Below, one piece after another: positions 9,046-17,525 of a stretch of DNA of 64,000 nt. The DNA comes from Beijerinckia indica subsp. indica ATCC 9039 (GTDB lineage: Bacteria > Pseudomonadota > Alphaproteobacteria > Rhizobiales > Beijerinckiaceae): contig NC_010581.1 of NCBI RefSeq assembly GCF_000019845.1, positions 2,795,501-2,859,500 on the forward strand. Direction: 5' to 3'. Position 1 is the first letter of the stretch. Each line of letters begins with the position of its first letter. A program made the translations under genes and the position numbers. The notes beneath the pieces were generated by a model. It did not search any database. It saw only the letters and a list, made by a program, of their open reading frames with translations, and was not told where the DNA came from.

Positions 9046-10827
9046 GTGCCAACTGATAGGAATGTCGTGGCAGTCTCCGATGAGCCTTCGTTGGTCTTTC
9101 AACGAATGTTGCTCGTCGTCCTTACAGCCTGGGCGTTGGCCAATATCATGCCCGGCTTCTATCGCGTGGTGCAGCCCCTCGCCTCGTTCGGCCTGTCAAT
9201 TGATAATGACGGCCTGGTTATTGATAATGTCACGCCCTTTCAGAGCGAGCTCGAATCGCCGTCAGCTAAAGCCGGTGTGGTTCGTGGCGATCGGGTCGAT
9301 CTGCGCGCCATGCGATGCGTCCCCATGTCTTCGACAGCATGCTACGACATTCTGGCGCTGATCGGTGGGTTGGGAGGGCTGCATTACGTGCTTCCGGGCA
9401 GTCGCCTCAAGATCAGCTTTCTGGCGCGTGGCGACATGCCGGCTCGAACCCTGACGATCGATGCGGCAAGGCCCCCCTGGAATGGCCTCGAGAGCCTGGT
9501 GCTGCTCGCCGATACACTGGTTGGCGTCGCCGTGGTGCTCACCGCCTCCGTCCTGGTCTGGCAGCGTCCGATAGCGATGACTTGGGGTTTCTTTCTTTTC
9601 GTAATCTGGTTCAACCCTGGCCAGTCCTACACCTTTTACGCCTTGATCACAGCTTGGCCGCTGGCCGTTCTCGTCCAGGAAGTCGCCGAGGCAACCGCGC
9701 AGACGGCAGCGCTGATCGGGTTGATTGTCTTTGCCTTGCGCTTCCCGCACAATTCCATGGAGCCAGGCTGGCGGCCACTGGAGCGCGCCCTCCCGGCGAT
9801 CGCAGCCGGATTCTTCGCACTCAACCTGCTGACCTTTGCCAATGTTTTCGGTTTTGGAACAGAAACGCTGACCCGGATATCTTACTACGTCAGCTTCGCT
9901 CTCAATGCTCTCGTCCTGCTGATTTTAATTCGACGTCGGCGTCTCTTGTCACCACAAGACGATCAGCGAATGCTTTGGGTCATCGCTGGCTGCGCCATTG
10001 GTCTGCCCGCCTTCATCATCGCCGAGCTTGCACAATCGGCCGGACTGTTCCAAGATGTTTTTGGAATTTCCGAACCGCCACAAATCATCATAGGCCTGCT
10101 TTACTTACTCTATGGTGTACTCGCCTGGTTCGTATCGGAAGCGATCCGCCGACCGCGTGTCATCAGCGTCACCGTGCCTTTGCGTCATGGCACAGTCATG
10201 GCCGTGCTGACCTTGCTGATTGCCGTACCGATTTTCTATCTGCACGAATGGCTCGCACACAATAAGGATATTGTGCCCCTCCCCGAATGGGCGTGGTTGC
10301 TCATCGTCGGCCCCCTGATCATTTTCGTGTTGCATCAGCTTCATGAGGGCGCTGTGCATGCGGCCGATCATCTGTTCAGCCGCCGTTATCATCGTGCCCA
10401 ATATTGTCTCAAATATACTGGCGATGCGCTCCGCTCCGCACAAAGCGCGGATGAAATCGATCGTTACCTGATCGCTGGTCCTTGCGAGCTACTAAGCCTC
10501 GCTTCCGGTGCTGTCTTCCGTCGGTTCGATGGCGCTTTTCGACGCTGTGCCAGCACGGCTGGCTGGCAGGACGCTGACGTCAAGGAATTGGACGTGGAAC
10601 GGCCATCCCTGGCAGTTCCCGTCAGAGGCGGTTCCGGTGCATCTCTCGCCATTGCCCTCTATGGCCCCCATCAAGTCGGGACTGACTTGGACGCTGATGA
10701 ATGCACAATGCTGGGTTCGCTCGCAGATTGTGCCGGAGCGGCCTATGAACGCGTCGAGATCGAGGCGCTGCGTCACGAAGTCGCCGAGCTACGCAGCCGT
10801 TTAGCAGCGGCCGCGACAACCCAATAG
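9046..10827 (+). CDS. Membrane protein with PDZ-like N-terminus and GAF-like C-terminus
   Basis: A protein of about 593 aa with no firm family name. An N-terminal membrane segment (about 20-40) is followed by a PDZ-like periplasmic stretch (about 45-145) with VTPFQSELESPSAKAGVVRGD. Eight or so membrane segments follow between about 155 and 450. The cytoplasmic C-terminal part (about 460-590) resembles a GAF domain and ends in a short coiled coil. This is the layout of a membrane sensor, but no histidine kinase, GGDEF or phosphatase domain follows. The GTG at 9046 has a good ggaggg ribosome binding site, better than the in-frame ATGs at 9031 and 9034. The gene is not in an obvious operon. Confidence 0.75.
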   Translation: MPTDRNVVAVSDEPSLVFQRMLLVVLTAWALANIMPGFYRVVQPLASFGLSIDNDGLVIDNVTPFQSELESPSAKAGVVRGDRVDLRAMRCVPMSSTACYDILALIGGLGGLHYVLPGSRLKISFLARGDMPARTLTIDAARPPWNGLESLVLLADTLVGVAVVLTASVLVWQRPIAMTWGFFLFVIWFNPGQSYTFYALITAWPLAVLVQEVAEATAQTAALIGLIVFALRFPHNSMEPGWRPLERALPAIAAGFFALNLLTFANVFGFGTETLTRISYYVSFALNALVLLILIRRRRLLSPQDDQRMLWVIAGCAIGLPAFIIAELAQSAGLFQDVFGISEPPQIIIGLLYLLYGVLAWFVSEAIRRPRVISVTVPLRHGTVMAVLTLLIAVPIFYLHEWLAHNKDIVPLPEWAWLLIVGPLIIFVLHQLHEGAVHAADHLFSRRYHRAQYCLKYTGDALRSAQSADEIDRYLIAGPCELLSLASGAVFRRFDGAFRRCASTAGWQDADVKELDVERPSLAVPVRGGSGASLAIALYGPHQVGTDLDADECTMLGSLADCAGAAYERVEIEALRHEVAELRSRLAAAATTQ

Positions 10828-10909
10828 GCTTGGACCCAACAAATGGGCCCTACAACCGAGACGGCGTCGACGCGGCCACATGCGATAAGGAGATACACGA
10901 CCTCGGCAC

Positions 10910-12679
10910 TCAATGCGCGCGCTGAAGCACACCATTGAGAAAGATGCCGATGCACCGGTGAATATGCGCCTGCCGGGCATCACGATCAGGCCATTCGTCG
11001 TCCGGTTTGGGAATGATCGCGCCGAAGATCATGTCTATCAATATACGGGCGCCGCTTTGAACATCATCCAGAACGATCGTTCCGCGATCACGCTGATCGG
11101 CCAGCCAAGCCGCCACGATGGGCCGCGCGTCTTCCCCACGATGGCCTCGGATCATGTCGAGGATTTCATGTTCCTGCGGATATGTCTGCGCCTCAGCCTC
11201 TTGAATCAGGCGATTTTCCAGATAAAGCGTCAGCGTCTCGCGCGTTCCTTTCTCCCACAATGTCTTGAGCGCGTGAGCGAAACGTCGGGCAAACAGTTCC
11301 GAATGGCCGATAGTGCCGAAAATATCATCGAGGGCAAGAAAGGCAGATGGGTCTGTTTTCGCTTCGAGCGCAGCCGCATGCAGCCGCTCGGCGCTCGCAT
11401 CGTTGAAGACGATGTCCTTGCCGCTGTCCGATGTTCCCGCGAAATAACGACACCAGAGCGCCGAGACCAGCGAGAGGCCGATGACATCGTCGCCGCGCGC
11501 CAGCCGGTCTTTCGTCGTCGGCAAAATGAATTTCGGCTGCCGATTAGAGCCATCCTGCGCCAGCCGGGGGATCGTATCGCCAATCTTCGAATTGGAGAAA
11601 CGCCGCTCGATCAACTGGAAATAAGCATCGATATCGGTATCCGGCACGGGTGGAACGACCGGAATGATTTCCTCGCGTTCGAGCTTGGCGAGAAAGGAGC
11701 GGATGAGCGGCTCTTCCATCGCTTCGTGAACGAAATGAATGTCAAGCAAAGCCGCAGGATAAGCGATAGCCGCATGGCCGCCGTTGAGAATACGGATCTT
11801 CATGAGTTCGTAGGGCGAAACATCGAGGACGAATTGAACGCCCACTTTCTCCAAAGCCGGACGCCCCGCAGGAAATTTATCCTCGATCACCCATTGCCGA
11901 AATTCTTCGCAGAAGACCGGCCAATTGTCCTCAATGCCAAAATCTTCACGGGCAATATCAATCTCACGCTGGCCCGTCGCCGGCGTGATACGGTCCACCA
12001 TGGAATTGGGAAAGGATACATTGGCCGCGATCCAATTGGCGAAATCTGGATCGGAGAGCCGCGCGAGCCCGGTGACAGCGTTATAGGTTACCTTGCCATT
12101 ATGGGGAATGTTGTCACAGGAAGCGACAGTAAAAGGCTCGATACCCTTCTCCTTCCGTGCTTTGAGGCCGGCGACGATCAACCCGAATATTGTTTTCGGT
12201 GATTCCGGGTGACGACCATCCTCGATGATCGCCGGATGTTCGAGATTGAAGGCGCCATTCGCGTTGAGGAAATAACCGCCTTCCGTGATGGTCATGGAGA
12301 CGATGCGGATCGCCGGCTCGGCAAGCTTTTCGATGATGACCGGCGCATTGCCGGTCGGCAAAATATCGATCATCGCGCCGGTGATGCGGGCGGCAACCCG
12401 GTTATTGTCCTGCTCGACAACCGTCGTCAGGCAATCCTGATCGAGCAGCTTTTCGCGGATCAACGCGTCGGAAGGCATGACGCCCGCGCCGATGATGGCC
12501 CAGTCAAGATCTTGACCGGCATTGAACAATTCATCGAGATAGACCGCCTGATGAGCGCGGTGAAAATTTCCGATGCCGAAATGGACAATGCCGGCGGAAA
12601 GACTTTGGCGCGCATAGGTCGGAACCGCCGTCGGTGCCGTGGCCTCGTTCAATGTCGTCAACGAGAGCTTGCAGGTCAT
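10910..12679 (-). CDS. Long-chain polyol (mannitol/arabitol-type) dehydrogenase with extra C-terminal domain
   Basis: A 589-residue protein. Residues 1-487 form a full member of the mannitol dehydrogenase family (NAD-dependent oxidation of a polyol to a ketose). The Rossmann start FGIGNFHRAHQAVYLD is near residue 34 and the Lys-containing catalytic block YELMKIRILNGGHA near 290. The family normally ends at the GTR-TL-YL segment, seen here at about 480-487. Another 102 residues follow that look like the ligand-binding half of an AefR-type TetR regulator (EAEAQTYP, an ARPIVAAWLADQRDRG helix, LDDVQSGARILIDMIFGA, a closing FLNGV helix) with no DNA-binding domain. The gene is downstream of the polyol ABC transporter. 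With the divergent xylulokinase it could convert D-arabitol to xylulose 5-phosphate; mannitol and sorbitol are also possible substrates. Confidence 0.85.
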   Translation of the reverse strand: MTCKLSLTTLNEATAPTAVPTYARQSLSAGIVHFGIGNFHRAHQAVYLDELFNAGQDLDWAIIGAGVMPSDALIREKLLDQDCLTTVVEQDNNRVAARITGAMIDILPTGNAPVIIEKLAEPAIRIVSMTITEGGYFLNANGAFNLEHPAIIEDGRHPESPKTIFGLIVAGLKARKEKGIEPFTVASCDNIPHNGKVTYNAVTGLARLSDPDFANWIAANVSFPNSMVDRITPATGQREIDIAREDFGIEDNWPVFCEEFRQWVIEDKFPAGRPALEKVGVQFVLDVSPYELMKIRILNGGHAAIAYPAALLDIHFVHEAMEEPLIRSFLAKLEREEIIPVVPPVPDTDIDAYFQLIERRFSNSKIGDTIPRLAQDGSNRQPKFILPTTKDRLARGDDVIGLSLVSALWCRYFAGTSDSGKDIVFNDASAERLHAAALEAKTDPSAFLALDDIFGTIGHSELFARRFAHALKTLWEKGTRETLTLYLENRLIQEAEAQTYPQEHEILDMIRGHRGEDARPIVAAWLADQRDRGTIVLDDVQSGARILIDMIFGAIIPKPDDEWPDRDARQAHIHRCIGIFLNGVLQRAH

Positions 12680-12748
12680 ATTACGATCCTCGAAAGGGAA
12701 GAGCGATCTGGAACCATCCGGCCGGATGGAGAGCTGTGAGTTTGTCTA

Positions 12749-12800
12749 GTATCCACCTTCATTGAAGCACGACTCGTCGCGGTTCAATGAAGGTGGATAC
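12749..12800. repeat. 18-bp perfect inverted repeat (hairpin 1 of 3)
   Basis: Arms 12749-12766 and 12783-12800 (GTATCCACCTTCATTGAA and its exact complement) surround a 16-nt loop. It lies between the ABC ATPase gene and the dehydrogenase gene of the polyol operon. As RNA it would be a strong stem-loop and could act as a terminator-like or mRNA-stabilising element. Confidence 0.8.
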
Positions 12801-12816
12801 GGTTTTAAAAAGTGAC

Positions 12817-12843
12817 GTATCGAGAATCTGTCATTCTCGATAC
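12817..12843. repeat. 11-bp perfect inverted repeat (hairpin 2 of 3)
   Basis: Arms GTATCGAGAAT (12817-12827) and ATTCTCGATAC (12833-12843) with a 5-nt loop. It is the second of three consecutive hairpins in this gap. Confidence 0.75.
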
Positions 12844-12885
12844 CAGGGTGTCCCCGAAAGGGTTTAATGCACTTAAAAATGCTCG

Positions 12886-12918
12886 AGAGCGTCGCTCCTT
12901 AAATTGGAGCGACGCTCT
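12886..12918. repeat. 13-bp perfect inverted repeat (hairpin 3 of 3)
   Basis: Arms AGAGCGTCGCTCC (12886-12898) and GGAGCGACGCTCT (12906-12918) with a 7-nt AT-rich loop. In the direction of operon transcription it is the first hairpin of the group, after the repeat at 12922-12976. Confidence 0.75.
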
Positions 12919-12921
12919 AGG

Positions 12922-12976
12922 TCTTTGAAAACGCACCAAATTTATCCCAAAAGCGATATTCTCTTTTGGGTTTGAT
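12922..12976. repeat. Interspersed palindromic repeat, copy B
   Basis: Read on the minus strand this matches the repeat at 4607-4652. It has CCCAAAAG and CTTTTGGG arms separated by a short loop and ends in gcgttttcaaa. The outer arms have diverged. It follows the stop of the ABC ATPase gene directly. Confidence 0.6.
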
Positions 12977-12986
12977 CTCCCCGGCA

Positions 12987-13997
12987 TCAAACCCGTGGAG
13001 ATAAAGCAATGCCTTCTTTGTCGAAGCGGTAGAGCTTGGTTTCATCCGGGATGAGGAACAGCCGGTCACCGTGGCTCCCCTCGAACGCTCCTTCAGCCCT
13101 GACCGTGACAAGGCCGACATCATCCACCTCCACATGCAGGAATGTGTCGGAGCCGAGATGTTCGGCAATGACGATGGTTCCGCTCCAGGGGCCTTTTTCC
13201 CGCGACCAGCTGATATGTTCAGGCCTGATGCCCACTGTGGCCGCCTGTTTGGAAACAGCATAGGCCCCGCCGATCAGATTCATCTTCGGCGATCCGATGA
13301 AGCCAGCGACGAACAGATTGGCCGGGTTGCGGTAAAGCTCCATCGGCGACCCCACTTGTTCGATCCGGCCGCGATTGAGTACCACGATCTTGTCGGCCAT
13401 TGTCATGGCCTCCACCTGATCATGCGTGACATAGATCATCGTGGTTTTCAAAGTCTGATGAAGTTCGCTGATCTCGAGTCGCATATTGACACGCAAGGCC
13501 GCATCAAGGTTCGACAGCGGCTCGTCAAACAGAAAGGCCGTGGGCTGACGTACGATGGCTCGGCCGATGGCCACGCGCTGGCGCTGGCCCCCCGAGAGTT
13601 CACGAGGCTTGCGGTCGAGATAATCACCAAGATTGAGGATGCGGGCCGCGTCATTCACTTTGCGGTCGATCTCGGCTTTCTCCAAACCGGCCATTTTCAA
13701 AGGAAACGCAATATTGGAGCGCACGCTCATATGCGGATAGAGCGCATAGGACTGAAACACCATGGCAAGCCGGCGCTGTGAGGCTGAGGCATGGGTGACA
13801 TCCTTGCCGTCGATGATTATTTTGCCGCCGCTGACATCCTCCAGCCCCGCGATCAGCCTGAGAAGCGTGGACTTGCCGCAGCCGGAAGGGCCAACGAAAA
13901 CCACGAACTCGCCATCATCGATTTCGAGATTGAGAGAAGGAATAGCCTTGAACGCGCCGAAATGTTTGGAAACGTTCTGAAGCGAGATGCTGCCCAT
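12987..13997 (-). CDS. Polyol/sugar ABC transporter ATPase (SmoK/UgpC type)
   Basis: A 336-residue ATPase of the MalK/UgpC/SmoK subfamily, which energises CUT1 sugar importers in the cytoplasm. The Walker A motif GPSGCGKST is at 36-44, the signature is LSGGQRQR and the Walker B is [13 protein letters not shown]-terminal TOBE/OB-fold region (about 240-336) is typical of the family. It follows the second permease gene by about 12 bp in the same operon. The partners and the downstream polyol dehydrogenase argue for a polyol such as sorbitol, mannitol or arabitol as substrate. Confidence 0.9.
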   Translation of the reverse strand: MGSISLQNVSKHFGAFKAIPSLNLEIDDGEFVVFVGPSGCGKSTLLRLIAGLEDVSGGKIIIDGKDVTHASASQRRLAMVFQSYALYPHMSVRSNIAFPLKMAGLEKAEIDRKVNDAARILNLGDYLDRKPRELSGGQRQRVAIGRAIVRQPTAFLFDEPLSNLDAALRVNMRLEISELHQTLKTTMIYVTHDQVEAMTMADKIVVLNRGRIEQVGSPMELYRNPANLFVAGFIGSPKMNLIGGAYAVSKQAATVGIRPEHISWSREKGPWSGTIVIAEHLGSDTFLHVEVDDVGLVTVRAEGAFEGSHGDRLFLIPDETKLYRFDKEGIALSPRV

Positions 13998-14008
13998 GAG
14001 GTTTCTTT

Positions 14009-14839
14009 CTATTTAACCGCGCCAAAGGTCAGTCCGCGAACAAGTTGCTTTTGCGAGAACCAGCCAAGGATCAGAATCGGTGCGATCGCCATGGTGGAAG
14101 CTGCGGACAGCTTGCCATAGAACAGGCCTTCCGGACTCGAATAAGAGGCAATGAATGCCGTCAGCGGCGCCGCGTCGGAGGTTGTGAGGTTCAATGTCCA
14201 GAAGGCTTCGTTCCAGGCCAGAATGACATTGAGCAGCAGTGTCGAGGCAATTCCAGGCACAACCATGGGCGTCAGCACATAGACGATTTCCTTGATGAGC
14301 GAGGCGCCGTCCATGCGCGCCGCCTCCAGGATCTCGCCAGGAATTTCCTTGAAATAGGTGTAGAGCATCCACAAGACGATCGGCAGGTTGATCAGAGTGA
14401 GGACGATGACGAGGCCTGTCCGCGTATCGAGCAGCCCCGTATCGCGGAAGATGAGATAGACCGGGATGAGCGCGCCGACCGACGGCATCATTTTGGTGGA
14501 AAGCATCCACATCAAGATGTTCTTGGTGCGCTTCGTCGGCGAAAAAGCCATGGCCCAGGCGGAAGGGATGGCGATCGCCAGCGCCGCAAATGTCGAGCCG
14601 AAGGCGATGACGACCGAATTCATGAAATGGCCGAAATAATTCGAGCGGCTCTGAACCTCTGCGTAGTTTTCCGTCGTCCAATGGAAGAACAGAAAGGAAG
14701 GCGGCGAGGCGATCGCTTCGGCCTCGGTCTTGAAGCTCGTCAGCACGGTCCACAAGATCGGGAAGAAGATCGCAAGGCCAAACGTCCATGCGATGACGGT
14801 CGTGACCAGTTTACGGCGGGCTGAGCCTTGGCGTGCCAT
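14009..14839 (-). CDS. Polyol ABC transporter permease 2 (SmoG/MalG type)
   Basis: A 276-residue inner-membrane permease of the CUT1 family, MalG/SmoG side, with six transmembrane segments. The EAA coupling motif is [20 protein letters not shown], about 195-215. It is separated from the upstream permease gene by only 3 bp and from the ATPase gene by about 12 bp, so all are in one operon. Confidence 0.9.
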   Translation of the reverse strand: MARQGSARRKLVTTVIAWTFGLAIFFPILWTVLTSFKTEAEAIASPPSFLFFHWTTENYAEVQSRSNYFGHFMNSVVIAFGSTFAALAIAIPSAWAMAFSPTKRTKNILMWMLSTKMMPSVGALIPVYLIFRDTGLLDTRTGLVIVLTLINLPIVLWMLYTYFKEIPGEILEAARMDGASLIKEIVYVLTPMVVPGIASTLLLNVILAWNEAFWTLNLTTSDAAPLTAFIASYSSPEGLFYGKLSAASTMAIAPILILGWFSQKQLVRGLTFGAVK

Positions 14840-14842
14840 TAT

Positions 14843-15715
14843 TCAAGCCTCCAGATTCTTGCCGACGAAGCGGATCAGGAAGACGGCGACGATATTGGCG
14901 AGCACGACGGCGACAATGCCGCCCGCCGAGGCTCCGCCAATGTCGAACTGAAGAAGCGCCTGCGTATACACGAGAAAAGTGAGATTGGTGCTCTCCACGC
15001 CGGGTCCGCCATTGGTGGTGACGAGAATTTCGGCGAAGATAGAGAGAAGAAAGATCGTCTGAATGAGAATGACGACCGTGATGGCGCGGGCCATATGCGG
15101 CAGAATGATATAGATGAACTTTGAGATTGGTCCCGCACCGTCCATTTCGGCGGCTTCTTTCTGTTCCTCATTCAGAGATTGCAGGGCCGTCAGCAGGATC
15201 AAGGTCGCAAAAGGCAACCATTGCCAGGCGATGATGAGGATGATCGATAAGAGCGGTGCATTGGCCAGCCAGTCAAAAGGCTCGAGTCCAAGCGATCGGG
15301 CGATCCAGGCGAACAGACCATTCACCGGATTCATGAACATGTTCTTCCACACGAGCGCCGAGACCGTCGGCATGACGAAGAAGGGCGCAATCACCAGAAT
15401 ACGCACGATCCCCTGCCCGAACATCGGCTGATCGAGCAGAAGCGCAAAACCGATGCCCCCGATGATGGTTATGACGAGGACACCGAGAACGATCAGCAGC
15501 GTGTTGATGAGTGCGGAGAAGAAGGCTGGGTCCGTGAGGAAGAACTGATAATTCGCAAGGCTTGTGAACACCTCCTCGCCTGGCATCAGCAAATTGTAAC
15601 GCAGAAAGGAAAAATAGGCCGTCATCGCCAGCGGCACGATCATCCAGGCCAACAGGAGGACCACGGAAGGCGCCATCATCAGGCGCGCGGCGGAATGAGT
15701 ATGTCCTGTCGCCAT
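14843..15715 (-). CDS. Polyol ABC transporter permease 1 (SmoF/MalF type)
   Basis: A CUT1 permease of about 290 aa with six membrane segments. The coupling motif EAAEMDGAGPISKFIYIILP precedes the last two segments. The frame is open up to 15799, but the ATG at 15715 has a strong gggggt ribosome binding site and gives the usual length and a short cytoplasmic N-terminus, so I choose it. It follows the binding-protein gene after a gap of nearly 300 bp that holds three hairpins, which may explain lower expression than the binding protein. Confidence 0.88.
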   Translation of the reverse strand: MATGHTHSAARLMMAPSVVLLLAWMIVPLAMTAYFSFLRYNLLMPGEEVFTSLANYQFFLTDPAFFSALINTLLIVLGVLVITIIGGIGFALLLDQPMFGQGIVRILVIAPFFVMPTVSALVWKNMFMNPVNGLFAWIARSLGLEPFDWLANAPLLSIILIIAWQWLPFATLILLTALQSLNEEQKEAAEMDGAGPISKFIYIILPHMARAITVVILIQTIFLLSIFAEILVTTNGGPGVESTNLTFLVYTQALLQFDIGGASAGGIVAVVLANIVAVFLIRFVGKNLEA

Positions 15716-15891
15716 GGCGACCCCCGGATCAGAATTGAATGAATGCCAAGCGGGCGGGCTATCTTGGCGCGCCGTCGTAGCCGTTGACAGCATGGTCAAA
15801 GGCTACGAGCGCGCGGCGTTTCGTCTTGATTCCGATGCTCTGTTTTTCAAGGGAAGCAGATTGGATACGTTTGCTCTGCTCCGGCCTTAAA

Positions 15892-15918
15892 CCAACGGTC
15901 ATAATCAATGACCGTTGG
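15892..15918. repeat. 11-bp perfect inverted repeat between binding protein and permease genes
   Basis: Arms CCAACGGTCAT (15892-15902) and ATGACCGTTGG (15908-15918) with a 5-nt loop. This is the last of three hairpins between the polyol binding-protein stop and the permease start, in the direction of transcription. Confidence 0.75.
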
Positions 15919-15924
15919 ACCGCT

Positions 15925-15965
15925 CTTGAATTTTCGCCATCGCTTTGAAAAAGCGAAAATTCAAG
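15925..15965. repeat. 13-bp perfect inverted repeat with GCTTTGAAAAAGC core
   Basis: Arms CTTGAATTTTCGC (15925-15937) and GCGAAAATTCAAG (15953-15965). The loop and right arm include GCTTTGAAAAAGC, which recurs in the hairpin at 47691-47721. Confidence 0.75.
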
Positions 15966-15971
15966 AAAGGA

Positions 15972-16000
15972 ACCAAAGGTCGTTCTTTACGCCCTTTGGT
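15972..16000. repeat. 8-bp inverted repeat just after the binding-protein gene
   Basis: Arms ACCAAAGG (15972-15979) and CCTTTGGT (15993-16000), immediately downstream of the binding-protein stop codon on the minus strand. It probably protects or terminates the binding-protein mRNA. Confidence 0.6.
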
Positions 16001-16001
16001 A

Positions 16002-17327
16002 TTACTTGATGTAGCCAGCCTTGGTCATTTCCCGCGCTGTCAATTGCTGGGCATTCCGAAGCGCCTGTTCCGGCGTGACCTGGCCGGCGAGAGCCGCCGA
16101 GAATTGCTGGCCGACTGCCGTCCCAATTCCCTGAAACTCCGCGATAGCCACGAACTGGCCGCCAGTATAAGGTACGGGCTTGACAGTAGGTTTGGCCGTA
16201 TTGGCGGCCTTGATCGCCGCGAGTGTCGGAAGGGCGAAGGGCGCTGCCTGACGATATTGCGCATTCTCATAAAGGGAGATGCGCGTGCCGGGAGGAACGC
16301 TCGCCCATCCTTCCTTGCCTGCGACGAGATCTATATAGGCCTTGTCAGTCGCCCAACCGATGAACTTCTGCGCCGCTTTATCTTTCTTGCTCCCGGCCGG
16401 CACGGCAAGACTCCACGCCCACAGCCAATTGCCGTGATTGCCGAGCGTGCCAGAGGCTGGGAACAAAGCGTAACCAACCTTGTCAGCGACTGCGGAATCC
16501 TTGGGATTGCTGACGAAAGAGGCAGCGACCGTGGCGTCTATCCAGATACCGCATTTGCCGGTTTGAAAGAGAGCGAGATTCTCGTTGAAGCCGTTGGCGG
16601 AAGCACCGGGAGGGCCAGCGTCTTTCATCAGCTTGACGTAATAATCGATAGATTTTTGCCATTCCGGCTGGTCAAATTGCGGTTTCCACTGCTCATCGAA
16701 CCAGCGGCCACCCATGGAATTAGCGAGTGCGGTGAGAAAAGCCATGTTCTCTCCCCATCCCGCCTTGCCGCGCAAGCAGATGCCATAGATCGATGCATTC
16801 TTGTCGGTGATCTTGCGCGCGGCCTCGGCGATGAAATCCCAGTTCGGCTCGGCCGGCATGGTCAGCCCCGCCTTCTCGAACAGATCCTTGCGATACATGA
16901 CCATGGCGCTTTCGCCATAAAAAGGCGAAGCGTAGAGCTTGCCGTCATAAGAGACCGCTTCGTGGATCGTGGGCAGGAGGTCTGCTTCATCATAATTCGC
17001 ACCAAGCGCGTCGAGCGGCTTCAACCAGCCCCGTTTGGCCCAGATCGGCACCTCGTAATTGCCGATGGTCATGATGTCGAACTGACCGCCCTTGGTCGCG
17101 ATGTCAGTCGTCACCTTCTGCCGCAGCACATTTTCTTCGAGCGTGACCCATTTCAGGTCGATGTCCGGATTTTTCGCTTTGAAGTCATCCGTGAGCTTCT
17201 GCATCCGGATCATGTCGCCATTATTGACGGTGGCGATCGTCAGCGTTTCCGCAATAGCCGTTCCGGCAAAAGTCACGGCAGCGCAGGCGCTGAACAGCAA
17301 AGTCCTGAGTCTCATGGCGTTTCCCAC
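16002..17327 (-). CDS. Polyol ABC transporter substrate-binding protein (SmoE/MtlE type)
   Basis: A 441-residue periplasmic solute-binding protein of the SBP_bac_1 class. The Sec signal peptide spans about residues 1-26, ending in GTAIAETL. It resembles SmoE/MtlE, the sorbitol/mannitol binding proteins, with early blocks such as IATVNNGDMIRMQKLT and FDIMTIGNYEVPIWAKRGWL. It is the first gene of the operon binding protein, permease 1, permease 2, ATPase, dehydrogenase. The divergent xylulokinase starts about 200 bp away, so the two units probably share control. Confidence 0.9.
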   Translation of the reverse strand: MGNAMRLRTLLFSACAAVTFAGTAIAETLTIATVNNGDMIRMQKLTDDFKAKNPDIDLKWVTLEENVLRQKVTTDIATKGGQFDIMTIGNYEVPIWAKRGWLKPLDALGANYDEADLLPTIHEAVSYDGKLYASPFYGESAMVMYRKDLFEKAGLTMPAEPNWDFIAEAARKITDKNASIYGICLRGKAGWGENMAFLTALANSMGGRWFDEQWKPQFDQPEWQKSIDYYVKLMKDAGPPGASANGFNENLALFQTGKCGIWIDATVAASFVSNPKDSAVADKVGYALFPASGTLGNHGNWLWAWSLAVPAGSKKDKAAQKFIGWATDKAYIDLVAGKEGWASVPPGTRISLYENAQYRQAAPFALPTLAAIKAANTAKPTVKPVPYTGGQFVAIAEFQGIGTAVGQQFSAALAGQVTPEQALRNAQQLTAREMTKAGYIK

Positions 17328-17491
17328 CCAGTTTTGTATTTGTGCTTATATTTTTCGTAAGTAAATCACTCTTCTTTAAAGAGTGTCAAGCCGCTTTAGG
17401 GCAATCTCATGACCGCGAGCGTTTTCATGTAAAATGCCAATGTGAGCCCCCCATCGCATGCGCTAAGCCGCTCTCTTCGCTTAAAAATGTG

Positions 17492-17503
17492 TCTCATATG
17501 AGA
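17492..17503. promoter_or_regulatory. TCTCATATGAGA palindrome before xylulokinase
   Basis: A 12-bp perfect palindrome lies 22 bp upstream of the xylulokinase ATG, inside the divergent control region shared with the polyol transporter operon. It could be an operator, but no regulator gene for this locus lies beside it. Confidence 0.35.
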
Positions 17504-17525
17504 AGAAATTTTGGAGGAGCCCCAG

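Noticed and set aside
10913..12202. 429-codon plus-strand frame opposite the polyol dehydrogenase
   Set aside because: Antisense shadow of a recognised enzyme gene; its sequence has no domain and an Arg/Asp-rich composition.
12749..12918. A CRISPR array or IS termini in the hairpin-rich gap
   Set aside because: The inverted repeats differ from each other, there are no regularly spaced direct repeats, and there is no transposase gene between them.
15945..17360. 471-codon plus-strand frame opposite the polyol binding protein
   Set aside because: Antisense shadow of a signal-peptide-bearing binding protein with clear family blocks.
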